Shown here: one piece after another, positions 12,511-24,592 of the stretch
Numbering within the stretch: position 1 is the stretch's first letter
Layout of the letters: each line of letters starts with the position of its first letter
Source: Leptasterias polaris
Lineage: Eukaryota; Echinodermata; Asteroidea; Forcipulatida; Asteriidae
Assembly: GCA_037783415.1 (NCBI GenBank)
Contig: JAZGTN010000023.1
Location: forward strand, 126,501-190,500
Direction: 5' to 3'
Length of the DNA stretch: 64,000 bases
The notes under the pieces: model-generated
Told to the model about the DNA's origin: nothing
The model's database searches: none
Seen by the model: only the letters and a program-made list of their open reading frames with translations
Made by a program: the position numbers and the translations under genes

Positions 12511-14984
12511 TGTAAGAAACAGGAAGATAAACTCAACTTACAATGAGTCACAGGTCTCATCAGAACAGAGATAGTTTTTTTCAATGGTGGAGGTGGGGGG
12601 CTTTCACCCAATGCTCTTAGATTGGTAAACGTTTTTCCCCAGGAAAGGAGGTTTATGTTCTCGAAGGGGGTCGGGGGGATTGTCACCCTAATTACAAAAG
12701 GCAGATCAAGGTTAGTTTTCATATGGTGTTCGCAATCAATCTAATTTCTTTTGAAGTTATGACTGAAAATTATAGACATGTCCTAGATTTTACTTTGTTT
12801 TTCGCTTTTAAATTTAAATATTGAACAGATTAAACATTGGTGTTCAACATTCATAATGAAGGACTGTGTTTTTTACTTCCTCTTTAAGATTTGCTTTTTT
12901 TCCTGGTCATACTTGTAAGGGTACCCTTATGTATACATTTCTCACCTAACCAGTTTGTTTGCATGTAACAAATTATGTTTACACTAGTTATAATGAAAAC
13001 GATATTCATATCGTAATTTGTATTAGTTTGTGTTAAAATTAAACAAGATGATAATGCGTCAGCTATTTCATGATGCAGCTGATGATAGTCTGAGATTAGC
13101 AATAATGTCACAGAAGTAATTTTATTGAATGTTATTGGTTTGAATTGTCAATGGGATGTGAATTTTTGAAAAATGAAATGACTGTTTCCAACTGTTTGTC
13201 CCACAAGACCTGTGAAATCAATGGTACAAGTAGCAGAGGCCTTGACACGTTTCAAGTCTCAAAGACTTTTTCAAAATTCAGCTTTCCGCTAGGGGTGAAA
13301 CATGATGCAAAATACACATTTTGTGCCTACAAGTTTTCTCGAAAAGAACACGAAACAGCAGTATTAAAATTTATTTATCAAACTGTTTGAACAGCTTTTT
13401 GGAAAAGCGTGTATAGTCTGGCAGGTGCAAGTGACAATGTGTGGGAATAATGCCTTTTTGACAGACGGCTGTTTGCTGTATACTACGTTAAGTATTTCCA
13501 GACAATTTAATAAGTTACAGCGAAGTCGGTAGTGAGTAAGATTAATAAGAATAAAACCTGTTTTTAAAATATTGAGATACATTGAATTAATTATTTCATT
13601 ATTTGTTTGTATTTTATTTTATTATTTTTGTTTGCATTAGATGATGATTTGAGTGTATTAAAAACTACTTTCTAATCAATGGCTTACTTACATTATTGAC
13701 TCTTTATAATTATTTTCTTTATTTCTGAATCATTTTGTTTGACATTTCCTTTCTATAAGTTATTGTTCTTATTAGTATTATTATTCAGCAGTGCCCAAAC
13801 CAATAGATAAGCCAAATGTTGAATATTCATATCAACTTGGAGATCCTTCTTACTTCATGCATTATTCCAAACAAATATTTAAAATCTATGTTCTATTGTG
13901 ACCGGTAAGGCACAAATTGATGGTAATGTATACGGGCATAATTTTCTTCTTACTTAAATCTGTTTTCAAGACCTCATAAAAATCAGCCAAGTTGTTATGA
14001 AATAGCCTGACAAGTCTATAAACGTCATATAATGTACTAAGTAACAATTTATTGTTTTGTATCCAAGGGCCAACTTGCTTGCGTTATAACAACCGAATTG
14101 TTCTTGCACTTTGTTTCATAAGTATACAGAACTGTTCTAGACGTGTTCATACAACTGTACATGCTCCATTGCACTTAACTATCCTCAATACAGTGATAGC
14201 CAGATGCTATTGATACGATAAAGAATTTCCTATTTTAAACAGTCATACAGTCTAAATTCAAGACGATTGTAAATACAAGCTCAACTTTATAACACATAGC
14301 AACCTTCGTATGTACATTATTGTTAAGAATAAGCTGGACGGATTTTAAAGGCTTTCGGCAGATCAAATGGTGTAGTTTTGCAAAATTACATGATACCACC
14401 ATGTTGTGTTACGTCTATTTATCTATCGAATTGGTCTATGTTCCTACTATACATGGCTACACAGAAGTTGATACACTTTCCTAAAAGCTTACGTGATCAT
14501 ACTAAAATAAAATTAAAAAAAAACTTACACCTTCTCGGTATGAATAGTAGACCCTATCTGTAATTTATGACAAAATTACATTTGAGCACATGGCTCTCAC
14601 TAACCAGAGAATGGTCACGTGATTCCTCCTTGCTTTCCTTAGCTACAGAGGAACCACAATGCTCAGCACCTCTGTTTGCAATTTCAATAAAAACACAAAA
14701 CGTTTGCATAATATTGTACTCTGAAATCATCCATTAGTCTTCCACATTCATCAACATTATTGTTCCAATCGCTTAGCAATGGGTTATTATTCAGGAAGAA
14801 AATGTGATCAATCTACCTCAAAAGTGACAGCTCAGTAAATACACATCGCAGAGGTGGTGAGTACTTAACACTGGTCGGCACAGTCACCAGAAACTGTGGG
14901 ATCTACCACAGTAGGCCTATGGCTAGAGCAATTTATGCTGCTCCTAAAGTGGGCTTTATTCAGACGGAAGTTTAACCCAATTAT
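12511..14984. other. Intergenic, no gene recognised
   Basis: AT-rich sequence after the allantoicase stop codon. Open frames here (for example at 13145-13390) are short, lack recognisable motifs and fit chance. No repeats of note were seen. Confidence 0.5.
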
Positions 14985-15325
14985 TTAACATATATCAAAT
15001 AATAAACCACGAGGGAAATTGACTAGAGCGTGATTTGAACCAACGACCTCCGGATTAACGTGCCGGCGCTCTACCAACTGAGTTATCTAACCCTATGTTG
15101 GCGGTCTCCCTATTTTTTCAATATCTTTGTTCGGGGTGTGCCAATCAGAAGCTATTTTAACCGAAAACTGCCGAGTAGCCAGGGATCACACCCAAGTATA
15201 CAATACAACCTGGGAAGCGGCAGCCAGGGGATCTCCTTAAGGGGATTCGACTTTTTATATCAGATATCAAATTATAAACCACAAGGGAAACTGACTGGGT
15301 AAATTTTAAATGATTTTGGTTGAAC
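14985..15325 (-). mobile_element. tRNA-derived SINE-like repeat, copy 1
   Basis: Minus-strand copy of a repeat family also present at 62240-62590. The tRNA-like part lies at 15021-15093 with recognisable A box (around aactcagttggtagagcg) and B box (gttggttcaaatca). Flanking body sequence is shared with the other copy, including gggtgtgatcc, a ctactcggcag/ctacacggcag segment and ggtctccctatttt. It is not a good functional tRNA. The anticodon loop has C where U33 is expected, the top anticodon-stem pair is mismatched, and the same body flanks both copies. Confidence 0.75.
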
Positions 15326-16373
15326 AAAGTAAAATTATTTAACAAATTATAAATATGGTTGAACAATAGAAAACATGATTTAACTATTGAGATTTCAACT
15401 TGAAGAACACATTTGCAGCTTAAATGATCCCCAATCATTGAAAACATAAGAATTTGTTGCTCTGTATTTGTTAATTCTTAATTGAAGATTGTTGAAAATG
15501 GGAATGCTAATGATTTCCTTGAAAATGCGACGATACAATCATTAAGAGTAAGTACTTCACCCATCAGCGATTATTTGTTAGTCGGAAACGTTGATCTTCT
15601 AAAAACTATCTGTACATTCAAACTAAACACTGATAACTCTCTCGATTTATAGCAGCCCAAAATAACAATTATTCACACAAACAGCTTTTGTATTTCACAA
15701 TAGAATTGCACGATAAATCGAGTAGAGGTGTGATTGAATATAGAATGTCGTCTCTCTATTATACTTTTATACTTTTGCATAGCCTTTTCACACATGAAGA
15801 AGTTAGACCATGGTCGAAGTATTACACCATGTTATTGATTGACGAGCTTGCAGAAAACTTGGTGAATGAGATTAACTATTATTGCAAATAACAAAACAGT
15901 GATATTGGAAAAAAATCGCGAGATTCTTAGGTCGGGAAAATAATTGGAATACATTCGTTTTCATCCTCGAGTTTTCGATAAACACACTAAATAGTAAAAA
16001 GTGAATGTTCTGCAGGATTCTTTGACTAAAAGCCTTAATTTTAAAATAGAATAATAAACATAATTTCTCGTAAAATGTGTTATACAGACAAGTAGTATCT
16101 TCTTTCAGTTAATTTGTCCAGCGTGAAATAGAGAAGAAGAAGAGGTTTTCAATTAATAAATGACCAACTAATTAAGTCGAAATCTTGTACGAAGACATTT
16201 CTGTGTTAAATGACACAATCTCGTAGAGAAGCTCCCATTAGTTTTCTGTATGTAAGGTCATGCTGCCAGCGACCACACTGGACTATTAAGACGACTTTTC
16301 AATGGATGATCATGTTTACTCATTGGAAACTCGGTTCCTGTTATTTATTAGAATTTGACCAGAGTATACCCTT
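15326..16373. other. Intergenic, no gene recognised
   Basis: AT-rich sequence with no convincing exon, tandem repeat or structured element. Confidence 0.45.
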
Positions 16374-17082
16374 ATAGACTGTGCAAGTCTCGCGCGCATT
16401 CGAACTTCCGGGACCATAGTGGTCCCAACCATACGGAGTTTTACGTGGGCGAGATTTTGTTTCGTCAATTATTTTAGTTTAACGTAGTTTGTGACCTAGA
16501 AAATTATACATGTTGTTGGGAACGCAATACTAAGTGATAACAAAATATGAAAGTAAAACCAATTCAACAATATAACGAAGAAAACCCGAGAATTAAACTT
16601 GACCTCAGCTTCCGGTTATTGCAAAAAATTAAGAATTTTGTGCTCACCTCCGATCATAAAACTTATGTAAAAGCTTGTTTTGGATGCGCGATTATAATCG
16701 CCAGATGCTGTAATTGCAAAGCAAACCCTTTTCATTGCAGTCTATGGTGTTGAGGCGTCGGCATTCCTCTTTAAACTGCGATACGGGTCAATTTAATACC
16801 CGTTTGACCTTCACGAATCTGCGTAAGGGGTTTCTAAAAAGTTAACATCAAAAAAGCATCCTTGTCCCAGAGTTTTAATTTGTTTTTAATAATAATTAAC
16901 ACACTTTGGCGTATTTTTTTAAAAAGCTAAAACTAATTTCATGAAATTGTAATGATTTATTTTTGTTGTTCAGATTTTGTCATGAGATATAATTTAAAAC
17001 AAAGATTTGATTTCAGAAATAAAAATGTTCTTCGTTTGACGTGTTTTCTCGTTCGGATACGCGCGAGACTTGCACAGCCTAT
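16374..17082. mobile_element. 709-bp element with 32-bp terminal inverted repeats
   Basis: Left arm 16374-16405 and right arm 17051-17082 are inverted complements with 29 of 32 matches; the core is gtgcaagtctcgcgcg. The interior is AT-rich and has only a 68-codon open frame (16547-16753) without recognisable motifs. No clear target-site duplication is visible. It fits a non-autonomous DNA transposon (MITE-like), but class cannot be assigned. Confidence 0.55.
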
Positions 17083-18019
17083 TGGTAATTTCAATCGCCG
17101 TAATGTGAACCCAAGACACAGGTCACCCTATCTAATCACACATAACATTAAGGTAGGGAATCCCGGATATATTAAGTCATAAAACGAGAGCCCGCAGTTG
17201 TTCTGAAGTTCAATTAAATTTTCAGTCTCGGAGAAAATGTTGATTTTGTAAAAATTCCTAACCCTATTTTTAAATAAATAGTTTATCTATAAACATGGTC
17301 ACTGTTTTCCCGAAAATGAAAAGTGAACAATCAAAATTATATCACGCAGTACTTCTGCTTACATTTTGAAGCAATGATTGTACAACAGTTATTTAATCCA
17401 CACATTTCGGGTGCATTTCGTAGCATTATCTCATGTCTGAATTTTGTATCGCCCACAACCTTTCGCAGCTTTGACTCTCTCCCTCTTTCTTGTTCAGAAG
17501 AAAGTTTGTTGTGCATCAGTAGGCCTAGTGCCTCTACCACGATTGTCTTCGAGACATGTTCTTAATAATTTCTCTAGTCTCTATAAGTTAGTCAGTGAAA
17601 AATCACGACATGAACATTTTGGGCAAAATGTACGTAGGCTCAATACATTTGCGTGAATACATCGGTATAACGTATTGTAATAGCAAAAGGTATTACGTCC
17701 TACACATGCAGGAGTTTTTTCGTGTACTTTTAGAAGGAAAAAAAAGGCAAATAAAATCTCAAATTATTATTTTCGATATTAGTGTTATCAGTGGTGATAA
17801 ATCCAACAACAATCAAGGCTTTGTCATTGTATGAGTAACTTGATTTGATGGTCGATTCATTGTATCAACCAAATCAACTTTACCCTATAAAGGTTGTGTA
17901 TTTTACTTATTTATTTGATAACCAAGTTAATGTAACTACAATGTTAACGCTAAACTACGTTTAAAGCTAAATGTTGACTAAAGTGCTATAGGCGGAGTAT
18001 TAAAACCAAAAAGGTTTCT
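17083..18019. other. Intergenic, no gene recognised
   Basis: 3' flank of the minus-strand 322-codon gene. The short open frames at 17323-17834 have no recognisable features. Confidence 0.45.
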
Positions 18020-18988
18020 TCATTTCCAGTAGTTATTGTGAGAGAAGAAACTAGGTACGTTAGAATGTTTCAGGACGGCATTCCACTTCTGTCTCCGTGG
18101 GGAGCTTGTCTTGTTAGTCTCCATTTCGGCCACATTGAATACACTGTGATCGGTGCTTCCCAAATCGTCAGGAATGTCAAGATCATTTCCCCATCTCTTT
18201 AACTCTTTTTCTGCGGGAAGTTCCCGGGCACCCAACTTCAAATCTTGACGTCTGACTTTGTTTTCGTACTTTCCCACCATGTCATAGTTTGCTGTGACTA
18301 CCTTGTGTTGTGGGTTGTTTTTCTGCCGTCGCCTTGACTTGGGAACAGTAGAAGTAAGACTGGTCGTCTGTGCCTCCCAATAATTATTGTGATCCATCCA
18401 CCCAGCAACGTTGGTCTGCTTCACGACTTTATTAAATATTGGTTTCCCTTCGCTGTTAACTTCTTCTGTCGCAATGGCGTCTTTCCACGTGTCAAGTTCT
18501 TGTTCCTGTGGAACAACTTTCCCGCCAATTTTCAGTGGGCTTGGTACTTGTTTAGCTCGAAACTTCTCAGGAATCCCAGCATACTGCTTGGACTTGAATA
18601 CCTCGTCTGTTACAGATTTTGTTTCCGGTTTGGGGGCTGTTTCCTCGACGATTTTCTTAAGCGGCTCTGAGAACTCATCAGTTAGTCCAGATGAGTGAGC
18701 AGCGACTGGTTGGGAGCGCTTTCCCTTACCTGGTTCGAAGAGTGATTTGGGAGGTGGTAGACCACGTGCCCGCCCTCCTTCTGCGATCTTCCCTACCCAT
18801 GAGGGTCTGTACTCTTTGTTGCCATAGACCCGATCCCAAGCTTTGTTAAATGACTCATCGGTGACTTCTGTCACCGTGCCCCTAATCTGATCTAGAGTTT
18901 TCTCCATAGCTTCAGAGCGCCGGGGTGTGGTGCTACTGCTCTTTCGGCTTTCTTGCGCTGCTCTGTCACGCGTCTGTTCCGATGACAT
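18020..18988 (-). CDS. Uncharacterised 322-aa intronless protein with internal duplication
   Basis: One uninterrupted frame of 322 codons, by far the longest non-repetitive frame in the window, from an ATG at 18988. There is no signal peptide or membrane segment. Residues 1-30 are Ser/Arg-rich and probably disordered. The C-terminal half is an internal repeat. Residues about 143-205 and 243-322 each contain an acidic Pro-x-x-Glu-x-Glu-Leu-x-x-Trp motif (QELDTW at 163-168, KELKRW at 261-266). Each ends in a matching motif: NVAGWMDHNNYWE (193-205) and NVPSFFSHNNYWK (310-322). The second repeat ends the protein. The composition (basic, Trp/Tyr motifs, no catalytic pattern) suggests a structural or binding role, but I do not recognise the family. 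The lack of introns, in a window where other genes have several, could mean a retrocopy. The dense intact coding sequence argues against a pseudogene. Confidence 0.8.
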   Translation of the reverse strand: MSSEQTRDRAAQESRKSSSTTPRRSEAMEKTLDQIRGTVTEVTDESFNKAWDRVYGNKEYRPSWVGKIAEGGRARGLPPPKSLFEPGKGKRSQPVAAHSSGLTDEFSEPLKKIVEETAPKPETKSVTDEVFKSKQYAGIPEKFRAKQVPSPLKIGGKVVPQEQELDTWKDAIATEEVNSEGKPIFNKVVKQTNVAGWMDHNNYWEAQTTSLTSTVPKSRRRQKNNPQHKVVTANYDMVGKYENKVRRQDLKLGARELPAEKELKRWGNDLDIPDDLGSTDHSVFNVAEMETNKTSSPRRQKWNAVLKHSNVPSFFSHNNYWK

Positions 18989-20507
18989 GGCGTTATACTA
19001 TGTTTGTTTCAAAGGTACAAAGGTAGGTCGCAACAGATGGCGTATGAATCAATCAATCACACCTTAGAATGACGGAAGGGGCGACACGATGTCGGCTAAC
19101 AGTTCACAAAATTACAAGAGCCTCAACTGTGTAATACCTGCACCGTTTTTCAATTTTTGTATTTTTGAGACGTTTTTTTTTCTCGCCAGAAAGGAATTGT
19201 TACTCTGATCTTCTTCAAGTGGCCACGGGTCCGCGTTGTTTGCTCTCCTCACATTCGCGAACATACTTCAGTTATAGATGAGACCCTATAGTGGATGTTG
19301 CCTAGGGAACGTAATGGGAAAAATTAAAGTAACGTGACGTCATAAAGGTCGTGAAAGGGAGTTCTTAATCAGGCAACAGTAAGATCCAACTGGCAATACA
19401 CCTCGTATTTGATTGCATTTTATTGTAAGATAATTCATGACTTTGTGTACATTCCATCAAACATTTTGACCTGTACATGTGTGTTTTCAAAATGTATTGG
19501 TAAGAACACACCTGACATACAGCATCGATTGTCTCACTTCTGATTCTCGGAGAAGACACGACACATCAATTTTAAAACGCACATAAAGCCGTATACCTTG
19601 ATATAATTTTGACCCAATGCAAACACCCATGTTAAGAATATTGTTAGAATATGATCCACACATAGTCCCATAATCTATTTGATTCATACGATACAAACAT
19701 AAAAAGAGGAAAAAATGTCAGGGTATACATTACCATTAAAATTGGCGGGACTTCGTTTACAGCATTATTTCGTTTCCACGTCAGCCATTTTTCAATCAGT
19801 GCTATTATAAGCCCACCCTCCTAATGACACTTGGGTAATGATTTACTCGATACTCCTAGCACTCCTCAAATACGGCTGTTTCCCTTTCCGGACGGTGCAC
19901 AGTTCTCCCGGTCCCGTTTACCGTTCCCATGGAAACGGACATGCGTATTGAGAACACGATACCCCACATTATTTCAAATGATTAAAACACGAGGAATGTA
20001 TGTATATACACCATTCTCTTTTCTAATAATGCTTTTATGTCAACATGATTGGCACTAGAACATGTTATTTACTATGTAAATCTTGGTTTGGTGGGAATGT
20101 TTTATCCCTCAGCAGTGTACGCGCTATTATTTTGTTTTCATTTTGTGCATCTTGAATATCTCATCTCATCCCATGTTGTAGTTGATAATTTCAATTGGTT
20201 TAATTGATGACACATATCAACAGTATAGCTTGTACTTATTTTATAGCAAGGGCAAATGAAAAGTACTAATTACTTTTTGATTAACTGAATTGTTTATAGT
20301 CAACTGTTATAATTATGACTATGCATTGCTGTCAAATTCTACACCATTATTAAAAGGGACCGGGAGTCCAATCTCACAGTCTGCTTACCGCGGAATTCTG
20401 CAGTAAGCAGAGCCATAATGGGCTCAGTCAAATTATGTGAAGAAAACTGCCTTGCCGTTCGCTCCCTAACCTAAATCACGTCATTCATAATAACACGCTT
20501 TATAATC
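18989..20507. other. Upstream flank of the 322-codon gene, no other gene seen
   Basis: Presumed promoter side of the minus-strand gene. No TATA box was identified with confidence. Remaining open frames are short and motif-free. Confidence 0.4.
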
Positions 20508-22207
20508 AGGCAAACAAACTTTTTATTGCCCTTTTGGCTAAAAAATCGGGAGGGTCGGTCTGTCGTTTTTATTTTTTTATTTTTTTATTTATAGAATACG
20601 TCAGAGGAGGAAAAAAACACAGTGGATATATATACACACAACTTTATGTTTTCAACCATTTTAATGTTCTCAAAGTAGTATACATTCATATGGTGAATAC
20701 AAAACAAAAATAAACTTACAAAAACTTGATGTATGAATAAATAAAATCTTTAAAACCCCGCGCTACGTACGGCTGTTCAGCTGTCAGTCGAGTTTTCAAG
20801 TTTTAACGTATACTTTGTGCTCGGTAGGTAGACGCCGCTTTCTACTACGATGGAAAAGTGGTCGAGAGCCTGGCCATTATTAATTTATTTTTGATATAAA
20901 TAAATCGGGCCCAATCGTGGGCCACACATGGGAGGATCTCCACGAGCGTGGTTTGGTCCCTACAAGCGTGGTTTGGTCGGGGTGGGATCTCGTAGATCGG
21001 GAAGCTGCATTCTCTTCTTCTCTTTAATTTGCTAAATTGCTGGATTTTGACGGCGATAGTGCCCCGACTCGATAACTTTTTGAGATTATACTTTTAAAAT
21101 ACATCATAAATATTTAAATGATATTTTAAACAGTTTCTTGATTTTTAATGACGATTTTGGCCAATGAAATTGGATTTTTAGCTGTTCCGACCTACTGTCG
21201 GAACAGGTTTTGTTTTCGTCGATATTTTTATTATTTTTATTATTAATATTACTACTATTATTATTATTATTCTTTGTTTCCACCCTAAATCCCATAGCAT
21301 TTGCACACGTTTTTTCTCGGCTCCTAATATCCTAATATGTAAATCTGAAAGAGTTAGATCATATATCAAATTGAAGCTTAGTACATGAACTTAACTCTCA
21401 ATGTAAATTTTTTTTTAATTCTTAATTAGCCACTTAACAGCGAGATGAATATTTAATTAGCCATTCTTGAGACCACAATATCTCAAGAACTACACAACCG
21501 AAGTTCAAACTTTTTTTCAGTTATAGACTCTTTGGGCATTGGAGATTAGCCTTGGGTAACCGTGACCCCATGTTGACCTTTACTTCTGGGTCAACCGGAA
21601 GTGGGACCATATCTCAAGAACTACACACCCAATTTTCAATTTCTTTTCAGTTATAAACCCTTTGAGCATTAAATGTTAGACAAGTGTTACCATGACCCCA
21701 TGTTGACCTTTATTTCTCGTTTAAAAGCTCCTTTCGATTCAGTATTAAAATGAAGACCGGGTTTAGGTTTTTAGGCACACTTAAGTGAAAAGGGCCTGTC
21801 AAAGGTCGTGAGTCTTCTATCTTGAAATCAGACCAACTTTAAAGCTTTGAAGCACTTAATCGAAGCAAAACAACACGGAACAGCTTTGTGTTTGTCGACA
21901 AACACTTAATGTCTAGTTTTATTTTGAATTCGTACACGAAACGCCCGTGGCTAAGCCCACGGGCACGTGTTTACAATATCAGACAATATCAGACACTTCA
22001 TCGTTCATCGTGATTTCTGACAGTACTCAAAAATAATATTTCAGCTTCGGATAAGAAGATGTATCCAAATAATGTTCAAAGTATATATAAAATACTTTTT
22101 TTAAAAATCAAAAAATCGCCATTTAAAAAAAATCAAACAAAACGCGACCGTGGATTTCTGATTTTTGGGGTCGGTCGGAAAAGGGCAATAAAAAGTTTTG
22201 TTTTTTA
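20508..22207. mobile_element. About 1.7-kb element with inverted ends
   Basis: The left end has acaaactttttattgccctt (20514-20533). The right end at 22178-22207 carries its complement, aagggcaataaaaagttttg. Both sides continue into T-rich/A-rich tracts next to a GGTCGGTC motif. The interior holds two hairpins: stem CTGTTCCGAC at 21182-21191 paired with 21197-21206, and GCCCGTGG paired with CCACGGGC near 21949-21969. It also holds a 131-bp tandem duplication (around 21478-21730) that includes atatctcaagaactacac. No transposase frame was recognised. It is likely a non-autonomous or decayed DNA element. Confidence 0.5.
21478..21730. repeat. 131-bp imperfect tandem duplication
   Basis: The motif tctcaagaactacaca occurs at 21481 and again at 21612. 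Similar downstream sequence in each copy includes ttttcagttataracyctttg and ccccatgttgaccttta. Confidence 0.75.
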
Positions 22208-23539
22208 AGCCTCACCTCCACACCCGTGATTACATATGTGCTTGAAATTCTTCTTTCTCTATCTGATACCTTTTACATTTTACCAAACAAGAAACATTAG
22301 GCCTAATGCCATATAATCAATTGTCTCTTTAAAAAAACTTAATTTAATTTAACCAAGTATAAAGTTTGTTTTACTGTGTTATTCCTTCAAACCAGCGAGC
22401 TTTTGCGTCCTGAAGACGATTTTTTAGACCTAACAGCTGTTGTTACAGATATTGGATGATGATAAATCCTGTAATCGAAACCTTAAAATGAACAATTTAG
22501 TGTTATCATCTCGTACCCCCTCCCCCCACGCCACCCAAATAATATAGCCGCCGACAACAAAGTCCCCCATAATCAAGTTACCCCCCCCCCCCCCCCCCCC
22601 ACGGGCAAAGAATATCAGACTCGATCAGTAAGGTCACAAACTGGAATAGGCCTATCTGTTTTCTCCTTATTTGGTGGGGTGCACCCGTACGTACATGCCC
22701 ATCGTGCAAACAACACAACCAGAGCTTTATCGTTCTAGCGCCCTCTCTGACATTACTTGGCAAAACAGGTCATCTGACAACTACCAAAAGACGTCCGGCA
22801 ATAAACGAGTAAAAAGGTACGTGTATGTAAATGGATAATAAATCCTGTAGTCTACTTCTGTTATCAAGAATTAATTACCTGTACCATGCCCTGAGAAATA
22901 ACTCTCCTGCAACGTTGTTGCGAGGAATGCATGAGTTCCTCTAAACACTCGATTAGTATGATTATGATCGGAAAGAACATGTGCATTTACACGAAGTCCC
23001 TGAAAAAGGTGATGTTGTTTTCGTGTTTCTCGAAAATGTGACGTGATTTGTTTACATTGTAATGCTCTATGACTGTCTCGTGGATCAGTGAATGTACTAA
23101 AAGGATACTAACAACAATAACAAGTTTTTGCAAATGCTGTCAAATTAATTGAACCAATGACCGTTAATACTCAGAACAAATTTACAACCTGAAGACGAAC
23201 AAGCTTTAAAATAACTTATTTGGGGCAAACTTATAACAGATTCAAAAATATTAACCAATTCATGGCTGCCTTTAATGGTGATAACATTAATTTATGTTTG
23301 AGAAAATAGAATCAGCTGTTGCAAACTGCTAACCAACCGAAAGGACCTTTGGTATAAATGCAAAAAACAAATTAATGGCCTCCCTGACGTTTCGACCCTA
23401 ACAGAGTCTTTCTCGAAAGCATGACAACACAGCATACAAAACATGCATACAAAACATGTATACTGGTGGAACAGAAGCAGTCAATTGGAAAGAAAAAGGA
23501 GAGAGGGGCCGGCAGCATGCACACAGAGAAGAGGGTTAC
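22208..23539. other. Intergenic, no gene recognised
   Basis: Contains a 20-base C run at 22581-22600. Open frames around 22578-22763 and 23421-23702 owe their length to C or G runs. No exon was recognised. Confidence 0.45.
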
Positions 23540-23670
23540 TTGGGCGGGGGGCGGGGGGCGGGGGGCGGGGGGCGGGGGGCGGGGGGCGGGGGGCGGGGGG
23601 CGGGGGCGGGGGGCGGGGGCGGGGGGCTGGGGAGCGGGGGGGCGGGGGGGCGGGGGGGGCGGGGGGCGGG
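23540..23670 (+). repeat. G-rich (GGGGGGC)n minisatellite
   Basis: About 130 bp of nearly pure G runs of 4-8 bases separated by single C, CT or A. On the + strand it can form many overlapping G-quadruplexes. Glycine-rich frames through it are a by-product of composition. Confidence 0.92.
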
Positions 23671-24285
23671 CTGATTTGACAACGAAAGGTTGGCGAAATT
23701 AAAGGTGGGAAGAGGGAGAAAAGTTGATTGATAATTTAAGGCAGACTTAAATTGGGATATTAAAAGTGGGTTGAATGGTCTGGAGGCGCCCTATCCACAG
23801 TTTTGTTTTTATTGTGCACGCGCAGCGGCTTCTTTGAGCAACACATAAGTTGTATACTGTTTGCATAGCAGTGACGTAAGTAGCAATTTTCATGGTGTTA
23901 GGGTTGGGGGGGTGCTCTAAAAACTTGAATAATACTAAGGGGAAGTCAGACAAGAAGCCACAGCTTGTACTCAGTCTGCCCATATACATATAGTTATACA
24001 TTTCACCATTTATCAAATTAGACTAAAAAACTTAAATAAACGATACTAATACATTTATATAATGAATTCATAAAGCTCTTTATGAATCAAATAATGATTG
24101 ATATAATATCAAAACAGTCAACACATCTGGACATAGCAAATGCGGACGTTTTTAATTACAATAATGGAGGAAACCTGCTGAAAATGCATAGCCGAAATGA
24201 AAATTGAACCAGGAAACTTGCATCTTTTTGGCAATCTAACTTTAAAAAGCGTTGTTTTGCCTTTTACCATCGTTGTGTCTGGACT
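23671..24285. other. Intergenic, no gene recognised
   Basis: AT-rich sequence between the G-rich repeat and the left end of the foldback element. Confidence 0.4.
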
Positions 24286-24304
24286 ATGGTGTTCCATATG
24301 TGCC

Positions 24305-24592
24305 ACTCCTTTCCGTCGCCTTTTCAATTTTTTCCGTCGCCTTTTCAATTTTTTCCGTCGCCTTTTCAATTTTTTCCGTCGCCTTTTCAATTTTGGTCCG
24401 TCGCCTTTTCAATTTTGGTCCGTCGCCTTTTCAATTTTGGTCCGTCGCCTTTTCAATTTTGATCCGTCGCCTTTTCAATTTTGGTCCGTCGCCTTTTCAA
24501 TTTTGGTCCGTCGCCTTTTCAATTTTGGTCCGTCGCCTTTTCAATTTTGGTCCGTCGCCTTTTCAATTTTGGTCCGTCGCCTTTTCAATTTT
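24305..24592 (+). repeat. 22-bp minisatellite, left arm (about 13 units)
   Basis: Unit ggtccgtcgccttttcaatt tt. The first four units have tt in place of gg. All three frames stay open for about 100-145 codons because the unit lacks stops on this strand, which explains the long spurious frames. Confidence 0.95.

Noticed and set aside
23421..23702. Gly-rich protein
   Set aside because: Three overlapping frames all open through a G-run tract; compositional artefact.
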